The position numbers and the translations under genes are program-made. Below are positions 7,497-14,355 of a DNA stretch of 64,000 nt, in pieces. The stretch's first letter is position 1. Each line of letters starts with the position of its first letter. The DNA is from Actinomadura sp. NBRC 104425. Lineage in GTDB: Bacteria > Actinomycetota > Actinomycetes > Streptosporangiales > Streptosporangiaceae. The notes below the pieces were generated by a model. It saw only the letters and a program-made list of their open reading frames with translations. It was not told the origin of the DNA and searched no databases. Where the stretch lies: NCBI RefSeq assembly GCF_030269545.1, contig NZ_BSTN01000006.1, positions 140,624-204,623 of the forward strand. Reading direction: 5' to 3'.

Positions 7497-8795
7497 ATGG
7501 TGACCATGACCGACGAGCGCACCGTGACCGAGCGCCCCACCGCCGCGGCGGACGGCCGCACCCGGCTGTTCCGCGGCCCGGAACGCCGCATCCTGGCCGG
7601 CGTGTGCACGGGCCTGGGCCGGCACCTGGGCGTCGACCCGGTGGTGTTGCGCGTGGCGTTCGCGGTGCTCACCCTGACGGGCGGGCAGGGGGTGTGGCTG
7701 TACGCGGCGGGCGTGCTGCTCATGCCGGGCTCGCCCGAGGAGGACGCCCCGGCCGAGAAGCTGCTGCACCGCCGCTTCGACGCCGCCGGGGTGCTGTCGA
7801 TCATGGGCGCTCTGCTGTGCGTGACGACCGGGTTCCAGCTGGTCGGCGGCTGGGTCTCCAGCAACACGATCGCGGTGCTGACGGTGGTCGGGCTGGTGCT
7901 GCTGGTCGCGCACGCCCGCGGCGTGGACTTCATGGCGGCCGTGCGGGCCATGCCGGAGCGGGTGCAGGGCCATCCGATGGACGCGCCCGCGCCGCCGGTC
8001 GGAGACGGGGTCTCGTTGCGGAAGGACACGCGCGACGACACCGTGGCCGCGCCGGGCGGGGGCCTGCCCGCAGGCATGGTCGATCTCGCCGTCGTCGGGG
8101 CGCGGCACCGGGCGGCGCCGGGCCCCGATTCCCCCGTGGACGAGCCGCCGCCGCGCAAGACGCCGCCCGCCGAGGCCGGTAAGAAGATGCCGCCCGTGAC
8201 CGCCGTGACGCTGCTGGCGGCCCTGGCGGTCGGCGCCGCGACGGTGCCGGTGGTGCGCGCCTACCCGGGCCCGGACGCCGCGCTGATCGCGGGGTCCGCG
8301 GCGCTGGGCGTCGTCGCCGTCGGGCTGGTGCTGGGCGGCTGGTTCAACGTCCGCGGCCTGGCCCCGGTGGGGACGCTGCTGACGTTCGCGCTGCTGACGA
8401 CGTCGGTCGTGGCCGAGGCGCCGCGCGACCTGCGCTACGGCAGCGTCGAGTGGCGTCCGGCCGACAGCACCCGGATCAGCGACGAGTACAAGGTGGGCGT
8501 CGGCTCGGCCAGGCTGGATCTGAGCGGCACGCGGTTCTCCCCCGGGCAGCGGGTGACCGTCAGCGTGCAGGTGACGATGGGCGAGCTGAAGGTGACGGTG
8601 CCGCGCACCGCCCGCGTCGAGTTGGACGCGCGGGTCGCGCTGGGCGACCTGCAGGTGGACGGCCACACGGTCGCCGGGCCGGGCGCCCGGGCTGTCGAGG
8701 TGCTGGAGCCGGAGGTTTCGGGCCGGGCCGCCGCGCCGGTGATCGAGCTGCGGGTGCGCGGGCGGTTCGGGCATGTGGAGGTGACCCGTGCCTGA
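7497..8795 (+). CDS. PspC-domain membrane protein with LiaF-like C-terminal domain
   Basis: A 432-residue protein. The PspC domain (about 23-80) reads GPERRILAGVCTGLGRHL then a hydrophobic helix, and parallels the kinase it faces. A second hydrophobic block lies around 95-140, then a Pro-rich linker (about 160-225), two or three more membrane helices, and a C-terminal beta-rich domain of about 110 residues with repeated strands (VGVGSARLDLSG, VTMGELKVTVP) like the cell-wall-active antibiotic response domain of LiaF/YvqF. ATG 7497 and ATG 7506 are both possible starts. It probably acts in envelope stress sensing with the divergent two-component pair. Confidence 0.85.
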   Translation: MVTMTDERTVTERPTAAADGRTRLFRGPERRILAGVCTGLGRHLGVDPVVLRVAFAVLTLTGGQGVWLYAAGVLLMPGSPEEDAPAEKLLHRRFDAAGVLSIMGALLCVTTGFQLVGGWVSSNTIAVLTVVGLVLLVAHARGVDFMAAVRAMPERVQGHPMDAPAPPVGDGVSLRKDTRDDTVAAPGGGLPAGMVDLAVVGARHRAAPGPDSPVDEPPPRKTPPAEAGKKMPPVTAVTLLAALAVGAATVPVVRAYPGPDAALIAGSAALGVVAVGLVLGGWFNVRGLAPVGTLLTFALLTTSVVAEAPRDLRYGSVEWRPADSTRISDEYKVGVGSARLDLSGTRFSPGQRVTVSVQVTMGELKVTVPRTARVELDARVALGDLQVDGHTVAGPGARAVEVLEPEVSGRAAAPVIELRVRGRFGHVEVTRA

Positions 8796-9009
8796 CCGGA
8801 GTCCCGCACCGGCCGGCCCGCGCCGCCGCTTCGACCCGAGCGGCCCCGTGATCGGCGTGTTCTTCCTGGTGGTCGCCGCGGTGTGCCTGGCGAACGGGCT
8901 CGGCGGGCGGCCCGTCGCCGATCTCGGGCTGCTGATCCCGGCGCTGCTGGTGGGGCTCGGCATGGCCGGCATCGTCCGGGTGCTCACCCGGTCACGCCGC
9001 CCGAAGTGA
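8788..9009 (+). CDS. Small two-helix membrane protein
   Basis: A 73-residue protein starting at GTG 8788 and overlapping the end of the PspC gene by 8 bases, so translation is probably coupled. A short basic N-terminus (PRRRFD) is followed by two hydrophobic segments (about 20-35 and 46-66) and a basic tail RSRRPK. I recognise no named family. Small proteins of this shape often sit beside PspC genes in actinomycetes and may be accessory membrane subunits; that is inference. Confidence 0.7.
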   Translation: MPDRSPAPAGPRRRFDPSGPVIGVFFLVVAAVCLANGLGGRPVADLGLLIPALLVGLGMAGIVRVLTRSRRPK

Positions 9010-9062
9010 TGTAAATCACTCCCTTTCCCGGGAAGACGGGAAGCGGAGATCGATGTTGACTT

Positions 9063-9155
9063 GTGGCCGTGAGGATCCCCCCGAAGAGCGTCCTGCTCGT
9101 GGCCCGGCTGCACGTCGACCTGTGCCGCCTCGCCAGCCTGCTCTGTTTCCGCTGA
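9063..9155 (+). CDS. Cys-containing leader peptide upstream of the transporter gene
   Basis: A 30-codon reading frame from GTG 9063 (alternative GTG 9069) to TGA 9153-9155, inside the 339-base stretch before the transporter. It ends in LVARLHVDLCRLASLLCFR, the form of the actinobacterial leader peptides with a basic-His-Val-Asp-Leu-Cys core. An in-frame stop (TGA 9057-9059) bounds it upstream and GGAG lies at 9045-9048. Such cysteine-containing upstream frames are known in actinobacteria to couple ribosome progress at Cys codons to expression of cysteine genes. The rest of 9156-9348 shows no other reading frame I would support. Confidence 0.75.
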   Translation: MAVRIPPKSVLLVARLHVDLCRLASLLCFR

Positions 9156-9273
9156 CCGGCCCTCCGCCTGTTTCTCCTCCTCCTTCCCGACCCCTGCCGC
9201 ATCCCTGAGACGCCCGCGGGCACCGTCGTATCGACGCGCGCCGTTCCGTATCGACGAGCCGTGACCGCCCGAT

Positions 9274-9291
9274 CGCGCGGCGTGCGTTTTT
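9274..9291 (+). terminator. Candidate attenuator hairpin with T-run between leader peptide and transporter
   Basis: CGCGC, three bases, then GTGCG (one G-U pair) is followed by TTTTT at 9287-9291. Runs of five T are rare in this GC-rich sequence, and the site lies between the leader peptide stop and the transporter start, as a transcription attenuator would. The stem is short and an alternative pairing partner was not established. Confidence 0.35.
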
Positions 9292-9348
9292 GCGGCGATT
9301 GCGCGCCTTCGTTGCGGGGTGCGGTGAAGCTCCCTTGGAGAAGCCTCC

Positions 9349-10668
9349 ATGAACGTACGCGTCTGGAAATGGCAGTTCTGGCAGCAGATCGTGCTGGCCC
9401 TCGTCCTCGGCGCCGCCGTCGGCGCCCTGATCAACGCCTTGGGCGACGGCGGGGCGATCGCCGAGGACTGGCTCGACCCGTTCGGCGGCGTCTACGTCAG
9501 CCTGCTGAAGGTCGTGGTGGTGCCGCTGGTGTTCGCCGCGATCGTGGTCAGCGTGGGCAGGCTGCGCGGCGTCGGCGGCGTGGCCCGGCTGACCGCCAAG
9601 ACCCTCGTCTGGTTCGTGATCACCTCGGCCATCGCCACCGCGATCGGCCTGGCCGTCGGCCTGCTGGTGCGCCCCGGCGAAGGACTCGGCCGGCTGGCGT
9701 CCGAGAGCGCCGAGACCGACCCGGTCACCTGGACCCAGGTGCTGCAGAACCTGTTCCCGTCCAACATCGTCAACGCCATGTCCGAGGGCAACGTGCTCGG
9801 CGTGGTGTCGTTCGCGGTGCTGTTCGGCGCCGCGCTGGTGGCGGTCGGCGAACGCGGCGAGCGGCTGGCCGCCCTGGCCGACGACCTGTACGCGGTGATG
9901 CAGAAGATCGTGTGGTGGGTGGTGCGGTTCACCCCCGTCGGGTCGTTCTTCCTGATCGCCTCGGTGGTGGCCACCTACGGCCCCGACTCGCTCGCCCCGC
10001 TGGCCAAGTTCACCGGCGCCATCTACCTGGCCGTGGCGATCATGCTGCTGGTCGGCTACCCGGTGCTGCTGCGCGCGTTCGGCCGGGTCTCGCCGGTGAA
10101 GTTCCTGCGCAACTCCTGGCCCGCGATCCAGTTCGGGTTCGTGTCGTCCTCGTCGCTGGCCACCCTGCCGATCGCGCAGCGGGTGTCGGTCGAGCGCAAC
10201 GGGGTGCGCGGCGAGTACGCCAGCTTCGCCCAGCCGCTCGGCGCGACCGTCAAGTTCGACGGCTGCGGCGCGATCTACCCGGCCGTCGCGGCGATCTTCG
10301 TCGCCCAGTACACCGGTGCGTCGCTGGGCCTGGCCGACTACGCGCTGATCGCGCTGGCCGGGGTGATCGGGCAGCTCGGCACCGGCGGCACGCCCGGCCC
10401 GGCGCTGGTCGCGCTGACCCTGACGCTGACCACCGTCGGCCTGCCGCTGCAGGCGGTCGGCTACCTGATCGCCATCGACAAGGTCATCGACATGGCCCGC
10501 ACGGCGCTGAACGTGACCGGCCAGCTCACCGTGCCCGTCCTGGTGGCCCGCTCGGAGGGCCTGCTGGACGAGGAGGTGTTCAACGCTCCCCCGGCCGACC
10601 TGACCGCTCCCCAGGGCGAGCCCGCCGCCGAGGAAGGCTCGCGCGACAAGGTGCCCGCCACCGCCTGA
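9349..10668 (+). CDS. DAACS-family symporter, probable L-cystine importer (TcyP/YdjN-like)
   Basis: A 439-residue multi-pass membrane protein. The re-entrant loop 1 motif SSSSLATLP, the TM7 motif GATVKFDGCGAIYPA and the TM8 motif IDMARTALNVTG place it in the dicarboxylate/amino acid:cation symporter family. The NMDGT motif of glutamate and aspartate carriers is replaced by KFDGC followed by G-x-YPA. As far as I recall this resembles the cystine branch (TcyP, YdjN) rather than the dicarboxylate branch. The Cys-containing leader peptide 200 bases upstream supports a sulphur amino acid substrate. It is transcribed alone, with a strong hairpin after it. The family is certain; cystine specificity is inference. 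Confidence 0.85.
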   Translation: MNVRVWKWQFWQQIVLALVLGAAVGALINALGDGGAIAEDWLDPFGGVYVSLLKVVVVPLVFAAIVVSVGRLRGVGGVARLTAKTLVWFVITSAIATAIGLAVGLLVRPGEGLGRLASESAETDPVTWTQVLQNLFPSNIVNAMSEGNVLGVVSFAVLFGAALVAVGERGERLAALADDLYAVMQKIVWWVVRFTPVGSFFLIASVVATYGPDSLAPLAKFTGAIYLAVAIMLLVGYPVLLRAFGRVSPVKFLRNSWPAIQFGFVSSSSLATLPIAQRVSVERNGVRGEYASFAQPLGATVKFDGCGAIYPAVAAIFVAQYTGASLGLADYALIALAGVIGQLGTGGTPGPALVALTLTLTTVGLPLQAVGYLIAIDKVIDMARTALNVTGQLTVPVLVARSEGLLDEEVFNAPPADLTAPQGEPAAEEGSRDKVPATA

Positions 10669-10674
10669 CCGTCC

Positions 10675-10710
10675 GCGGGCGGTGCCGACCGCACATGCGG
10701 CACCGCCCGC
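10675..10710. terminator. Hairpin terminator between convergent transporter and glycerate kinase genes
   Basis: GCGGGCGGTGCCG at 10675-10687 pairs perfectly with 10698-10710 (13 base pairs, 10-base loop). It lies in the 59-base gap between two converging genes and can stop transcription from both sides. There is no T-run, which is usual for actinomycete terminators. Confidence 0.65.
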
Positions 10711-10727
10711 CGTCCGGGCTGGGCAGG

Positions 10728-11939
10728 TCACGCCCCTCCGAGCGTGCGTGCCCGGGACACCGGCGCCGGGGCACGGTGTCCCGCCGCACACGCCAAACCC
10801 GTCCCGAGCAGCACCATGCGCAGGGCGCGCTCGGCACCGTCCGCGAGAAGCTCCGCGCAGCGCTCCATGGCCTCGACCTTCGGCATCGGTCCCGGCAGGA
10901 CGCAGGCGTACGCGTCGATACCGCCGTAGACCAAGTGGGCGTCCGGGCCGATCGCCGCGGCCAGGGCCAGGACGGGTTTGCCGTGCCGTTTGGCGCGCCG
11001 GGCCACCTCCCCGGGGAGCTTGCCGCGGGAGGTCTGCCGGTCGATCGCGCCCTCGGCGGTGATGACCAGGTCGGCCGCGGCGAGCGGGCCGTCGAGATCC
11101 AGGTGCGCGAGCAGCACCTCGAAGCGGGGCACCAGGCGGCCGCCGACCGCCGCCAGCCCGGCACCGAGGCCGCCGGACGCCCCCGTTCCGGGCGCGCTGC
11201 GCAGGTCGATGCCGGTCGGGCCGAGGTCGCGTTCCAGGATGCACGCCCACCGGCACAGGGCCTTGTCGAGCGCGTCGGCCTGAGCGGGGGTGGCGCCCTT
11301 CTGCGGCCCGTACACGCGGGCCACGCCCGCCGGGCCGCACAGCACGTTGAACGGGTTGCAGGCGACCACCAGCTCGGTGCGGGCCAGCCGGGGGTCGAGC
11401 CCTGACGGGTCGATCCGCTCCAGCCGCGCCAGTGCGGCGCCGCCGCGCGGCAGCTCCCGTCCGGAGGCGTCCAGCAGGCGGGCTCCGAGGGCCTGCAGGG
11501 CGCCCGCCCCGCCGTCCGAGGTGCCGGAGTCGCCGCAGCCGACCAGGATGCGGGCTGCTCCGGCGTCCAGCGCGTGGGCGATCAGCTCCCCCACCCCGGC
11601 GGTGGTGGTGCGGCCGGGGTCGCGCGCGTCCGGCGGCACTAGGCGCAGCCCGGCCGCGGCCGCCATCTCCACCAGGGCGGTGCGCGGTCCCGGCCACCCC
11701 AGGATCGCGTAGTGCGCGTCCACCGGGGTGCCCGTGGGCCCGGTGCCCCGGTGCGGCACGAGCCGGCCGCCGCTGGCCGCCGCCAACATGCGGGCCGTGC
11801 CCTCGCCGCCGTCGGGCAGCGGGATCGCGGTGATCGAGGCGTCCGGCGCCGCGCGGTGGACACCGCGGGCGATCAGCGCGGCGACCTCCTCGGCGGCCAG
11901 CGACTCCTTGAACCCTCCGGCGGCGATGACGATGCGCAC
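10728..11939 (-). CDS. Glycerate 2-kinase (GarK/GlxK type)
   Basis: A 403-residue cytoplasmic kinase of the glycerate kinase type 1 family. It has the N-terminal FKESLAA motif, the PDGGEGT loop, the GCGDSGTSDGGAGAL segment, the GPQKGAT motif and the late ITAEGAIDRQTSRGK motif. It phosphorylates D-glycerate to 2-phosphoglycerate, the last step of glyoxylate/tartronate semialdehyde or glucarate breakdown. It follows the broken SLC13 transporter by 24 bases on the same strand, so uptake and phosphorylation of an organic acid were probably one operon. The upstream inverted repeat at 13534-13551 would control both. Confidence 0.93.
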   Translation of the reverse strand: MRIVIAAGGFKESLAAEEVAALIARGVHRAAPDASITAIPLPDGGEGTARMLAAASGGRLVPHRGTGPTGTPVDAHYAILGWPGPRTALVEMAAAAGLRLVPPDARDPGRTTTAGVGELIAHALDAGAARILVGCGDSGTSDGGAGALQALGARLLDASGRELPRGGAALARLERIDPSGLDPRLARTELVVACNPFNVLCGPAGVARVYGPQKGATPAQADALDKALCRWACILERDLGPTGIDLRSAPGTGASGGLGAGLAAVGGRLVPRFEVLLAHLDLDGPLAAADLVITAEGAIDRQTSRGKLPGEVARRAKRHGKPVLALAAAIGPDAHLVYGGIDAYACVLPGPMPKVEAMERCAELLADGAERALRMVLLGTGLACAAGHRAPAPVSRARTLGGA

Positions 11940-11963
11940 CCGAAGTCACTCCTCACCGGGGGT

Positions 11964-13445
11964 TCAGCGAAGGGGCAGGCCGAGCGGCGGCCACACCCAC
12001 AGGGCGAAGGCGAGGACCAGGGCGGCGGTGACGGGTCCCACCACCGCGGCGGTCCGCATCAGGTCGCGGGAGGTGTAGGTGGGGACGCCGCCGACGGTGT
12101 CGAACAGCGCCACGGGCTTGGCCGAGGACGGCAGCGTCTGGCAGAACCCGGCGGCGGCCGTCGAGGCGAACGCGGCAGCCGCCGGTGCGACGCCCGCTTC
12201 GGACGACGCGGCGATCACCAGCGGGACCAGCACGCTGGAACGCGCGGACCGGGACTGCAGCACCAGATGCGCGGCGGCGCTCACCGCGACGACGACGGCC
12301 AGGAACAGCCAGGCGGGCGGCAGGGCGGGTCCGGTCGCGGCGCCGAAGACCGCCCCGCCGAGCCAGCGGGCGGCGCCGGACGTCGTCACCGCCATGCCCA
12401 TCGCCGTGGTGGCGGCCAGGAAGACCAGCAGGCGCCACGGGACGGCGGCCGGCGCCTCCTTCAGCCGCATCGTGCCCAGCCCCGGCGCGACGGTGGCGAC
12501 CGCGCCGACCAGCGCCACCACCGCCGGGTGGACGCCGTGCAGCGGTTCGGTGCACCACGCCGCGACCACCACCGCCAGCAGGGCGGCCGAGCGGGCCTAC
12601 GGCGCGGTCAGCGGGCCCGTCACCCGCACGCCCGCCGCCTCGCCGACGTCCTTCGCGCGGATGCTCATCGGGCGGCGGCGGTCGTCGCGGGTGGTGGTCA
12701 GCAGCAGGATCAGCTCGGCGGCCAGGTGCGAGGACACCAGGGCGAGGGGCGTACCGAGCAGCAGCCAGCGCGTGAAGCCGATGCGCTCGCCGGTGGCGTC
12801 GGCGAGGATCTCGACGGTGATCAAGTGCGCGCCCGCGCCGACCAGGGTGGCGACGGCCGACAGCAGGATCACCGTCGGGAACAGCAGGGCCAGCGCGAGC
12901 ACCATGCGGCGCCGGTCGCCGAGCGTGCGGGCGAGCGCGACGAACACCGGCAGCGCCAGCGCCGCCCGCCCGGACGTGGCGGGTATCGCGAACACGGCGG
13001 CGACCAGCGCGGCCGTGGTCAGGTGCACCAGTGCGCGGGCGCTGCGCGCCCCGGCCACGACGGCGGCGGCCGCCCGGGTGGCCAGCCCGGTCCGCGCCAC
13101 CCCGCCGGCGATCACGAACGCGCAGACCAGCAGCAGGACGGTCGGTCCGGCGGCACCGCTGAAGAACGCCCCCGGCTCCAGCACCCGGGTGAGGACCAGG
13201 GCGAGCCAGGCGGCCAGCGCCACCAGCACGTCGTCGACCCGGCCGAACATCCACAGCAGCGTCGCCACGGCGAACACCGCCAGCGTGACGCGTCCCTGGG
13301 CGCTCAGCCCCGGGCCCGGGCCCAGCGCGAGCCCTGCGCACACCACCACGGCCGCCACCGCCAGCAGGCCGTACCGCAACGCGCCGGATCTGGCCGGGAC
13401 GGTGCCGGCCGTCCGCTCCGGGGTCGCCGCGGTCGTGTCCGGCAC
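11964..13445 (-). pseudogene. SLC13/DASS-type anion transporter interrupted by an in-frame TAG
   Basis: Two open segments in the same frame (13445 down to 12597, and on to 11964) read as one SLC13-family permease of about 493 codons split by a single amber codon at 12599-12597. The N-terminal half ends ...RVTGPLTAP and the C-terminal half resumes ARSAALLAVVVAAWCTEPLHG, the expected continuation (WxTEPLHG is a family signature) with nothing missing. The start is GTG 13445, with AAGGAG seven bases upstream. Unless the stop is read through or is a base-call error, the protein is truncated after 282 residues, before the second substrate/sodium motif, and is inactive. The linked glycerate kinase is intact. 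Confidence 0.8.
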
Positions 13446-13533
13446 GTTCGGGCTCCTTCGCCATGCCGCCGGGTCGTGACGGTCAGCCGGCGCCGTCGGA
13501 CCTCGGCGGGCTCGTGGGCCTCATACCGCCGAG

Positions 13534-13551
13534 TGTTCCGCCCGCGGAACA
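13534..13551. promoter_or_regulatory. Perfect 8-base inverted repeat upstream of SLC13-glycerate kinase operon
   Basis: TGTTCCGC, two bases, GCGGAACA. It lies about 90 bases upstream of the GTG start at 13445, a position suited to a repressor site. Symmetric TTCCGC..GCGGAA sites are bound by IclR-type regulators of glyoxylate and allantoin genes in actinomycetes, which fits the downstream glycerate kinase. The regulator itself is not in this window. Confidence 0.6.
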
Positions 13552-13596
13552 AACCCGTGACAAAGCGGGGATGAAGGTTGCGTCATCCGCCGGGTG

Positions 13597-14052
13597 TCAG
13601 CGGGATGCGAGACCGGCGTGCAGGCTGATCGCGTACGCGGGGCCGGGGTTGGTCAGCTCGTGCGTGCGGGCGGAGCCGCGCACCTGCACCCGGTTGGCGC
13701 GCAGCGGGCGCTCGGTCACGCCGTCGGCGGAGATCGACACCTCGGCCAGCTCGCCGGCCAGCACGGTGCTCACCTCCACGCCGTCGTGGTCGTGCACGTC
13801 GGTGCGGTGGCCGGGCGGCCAGGTCGTCAGCCAGAGCTTGACGCCGTCGCCGCCGTCGCCGCCGTTCAGGGGCACCCGCACCGGGCGGCCGGGCTCGAAC
13901 CGCACCAGATGCCACCACTCGGCGGGGCGGGCGGCCAGGGCGCCGACGCGTGCGGCGAGCTGCCCGACCGTCGGGGGACGCGGGGTGATCGCGCGGCCGT
14001 GCGGGTCGTCCTGCCCGCGCATCGACAGATCGGGAACCACGTCGAGGTTCAC
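13597..14052 (-). CDS. Cysteine dioxygenase family protein
   Basis: A 151-residue cupin. The iron-binding pattern is visible as VHDHDG (His87, His89) and a third His at THELTN (His131), with the STVLAGEL strand between, as in bacterial type I cysteine dioxygenases. These convert L-cysteine to cysteine sulfinate with O2 in the cytoplasm. The protein is somewhat shorter than usual at the N-terminus (about 170-200 residues is common), but all three ligands are present. Its upstream leader frame with four Cys codons strongly suggests that cysteine level controls it. Other thiol dioxygenases remain possible substrates-wise. Confidence 0.82.
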   Translation of the reverse strand: MNLDVVPDLSMRGQDDPHGRAITPRPPTVGQLAARVGALAARPAEWWHLVRFEPGRPVRVPLNGGDGGDGVKLWLTTWPPGHRTDVHDHDGVEVSTVLAGELAEVSISADGVTERPLRANRVQVRGSARTHELTNPGPAYAISLHAGLASR

Positions 14053-14118
14053 GGAAGAGAGTCCTTCGTCGTATTCGGCTGGTCGTATTCGGCAGAGGGC
14101 AGCCGGGTCGGCTGGAGA

Positions 14119-14205
14119 TCAGCGACAACACGAAGGACACAGACACAGCGCGCTGGCCACGCGGCGCAGGGCCACGGGGCTGCCGACGAAGGATCGCGCT
14201 GTCAT
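14119..14205 (-). CDS. Cys-rich leader peptide upstream of the cysteine dioxygenase gene
   Basis: A 28-codon frame from ATG 14205 to TGA 14121-14119. It ends ALRRVASALCLCPSCCR, so four of the last eight residues are Cys and they immediately precede the stop. This is the arrangement expected for ribosome-mediated attenuation that senses charged tRNA-Cys. It lies 66 bases upstream of the dioxygenase start on the same strand. The -35/-10 pair just upstream would start transcription at or within a base or two of the ATG, so the leader is probably translated from a leaderless mRNA. Confidence 0.78.
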   Translation of the reverse strand: MTARSFVGSPVALRRVASALCLCPSCCR

Positions 14206-14212
14206 GGCGTCT

Positions 14213-14241
14213 AGAACACCGTCGCCGCGGGGCATTGTCAA
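14213..14241 (-). promoter_or_regulatory. Promoter for leader peptide and cysteine dioxygenase
   Basis: TTGACA at 14241-14236, a 17-base spacer, then TGTTCT at 14218-14213 on the minus strand. The predicted start falls at about 14206-14205, i.e. on the leader peptide ATG. Confidence 0.5.
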
Positions 14242-14355
14242 GTCGATCGCCAGAACACGTGCGTTCACGGAGCCGTCATGTTCGGGCCCGCGGACGTACC
14301 GAGAAACAGGAGAACATGCCGCCCGTTAGACAAACCCCCTGAAATGGAGCGATGG

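Noticed and set aside
12597-12599. TAG as a recoded (pyrrolysine-type) codon in the SLC13 gene
   Set aside because: No pyrrolysine genes are seen, actinomycetes are not known to use it, and other TAG stops would be affected. Nonsense mutation or read error is simpler.
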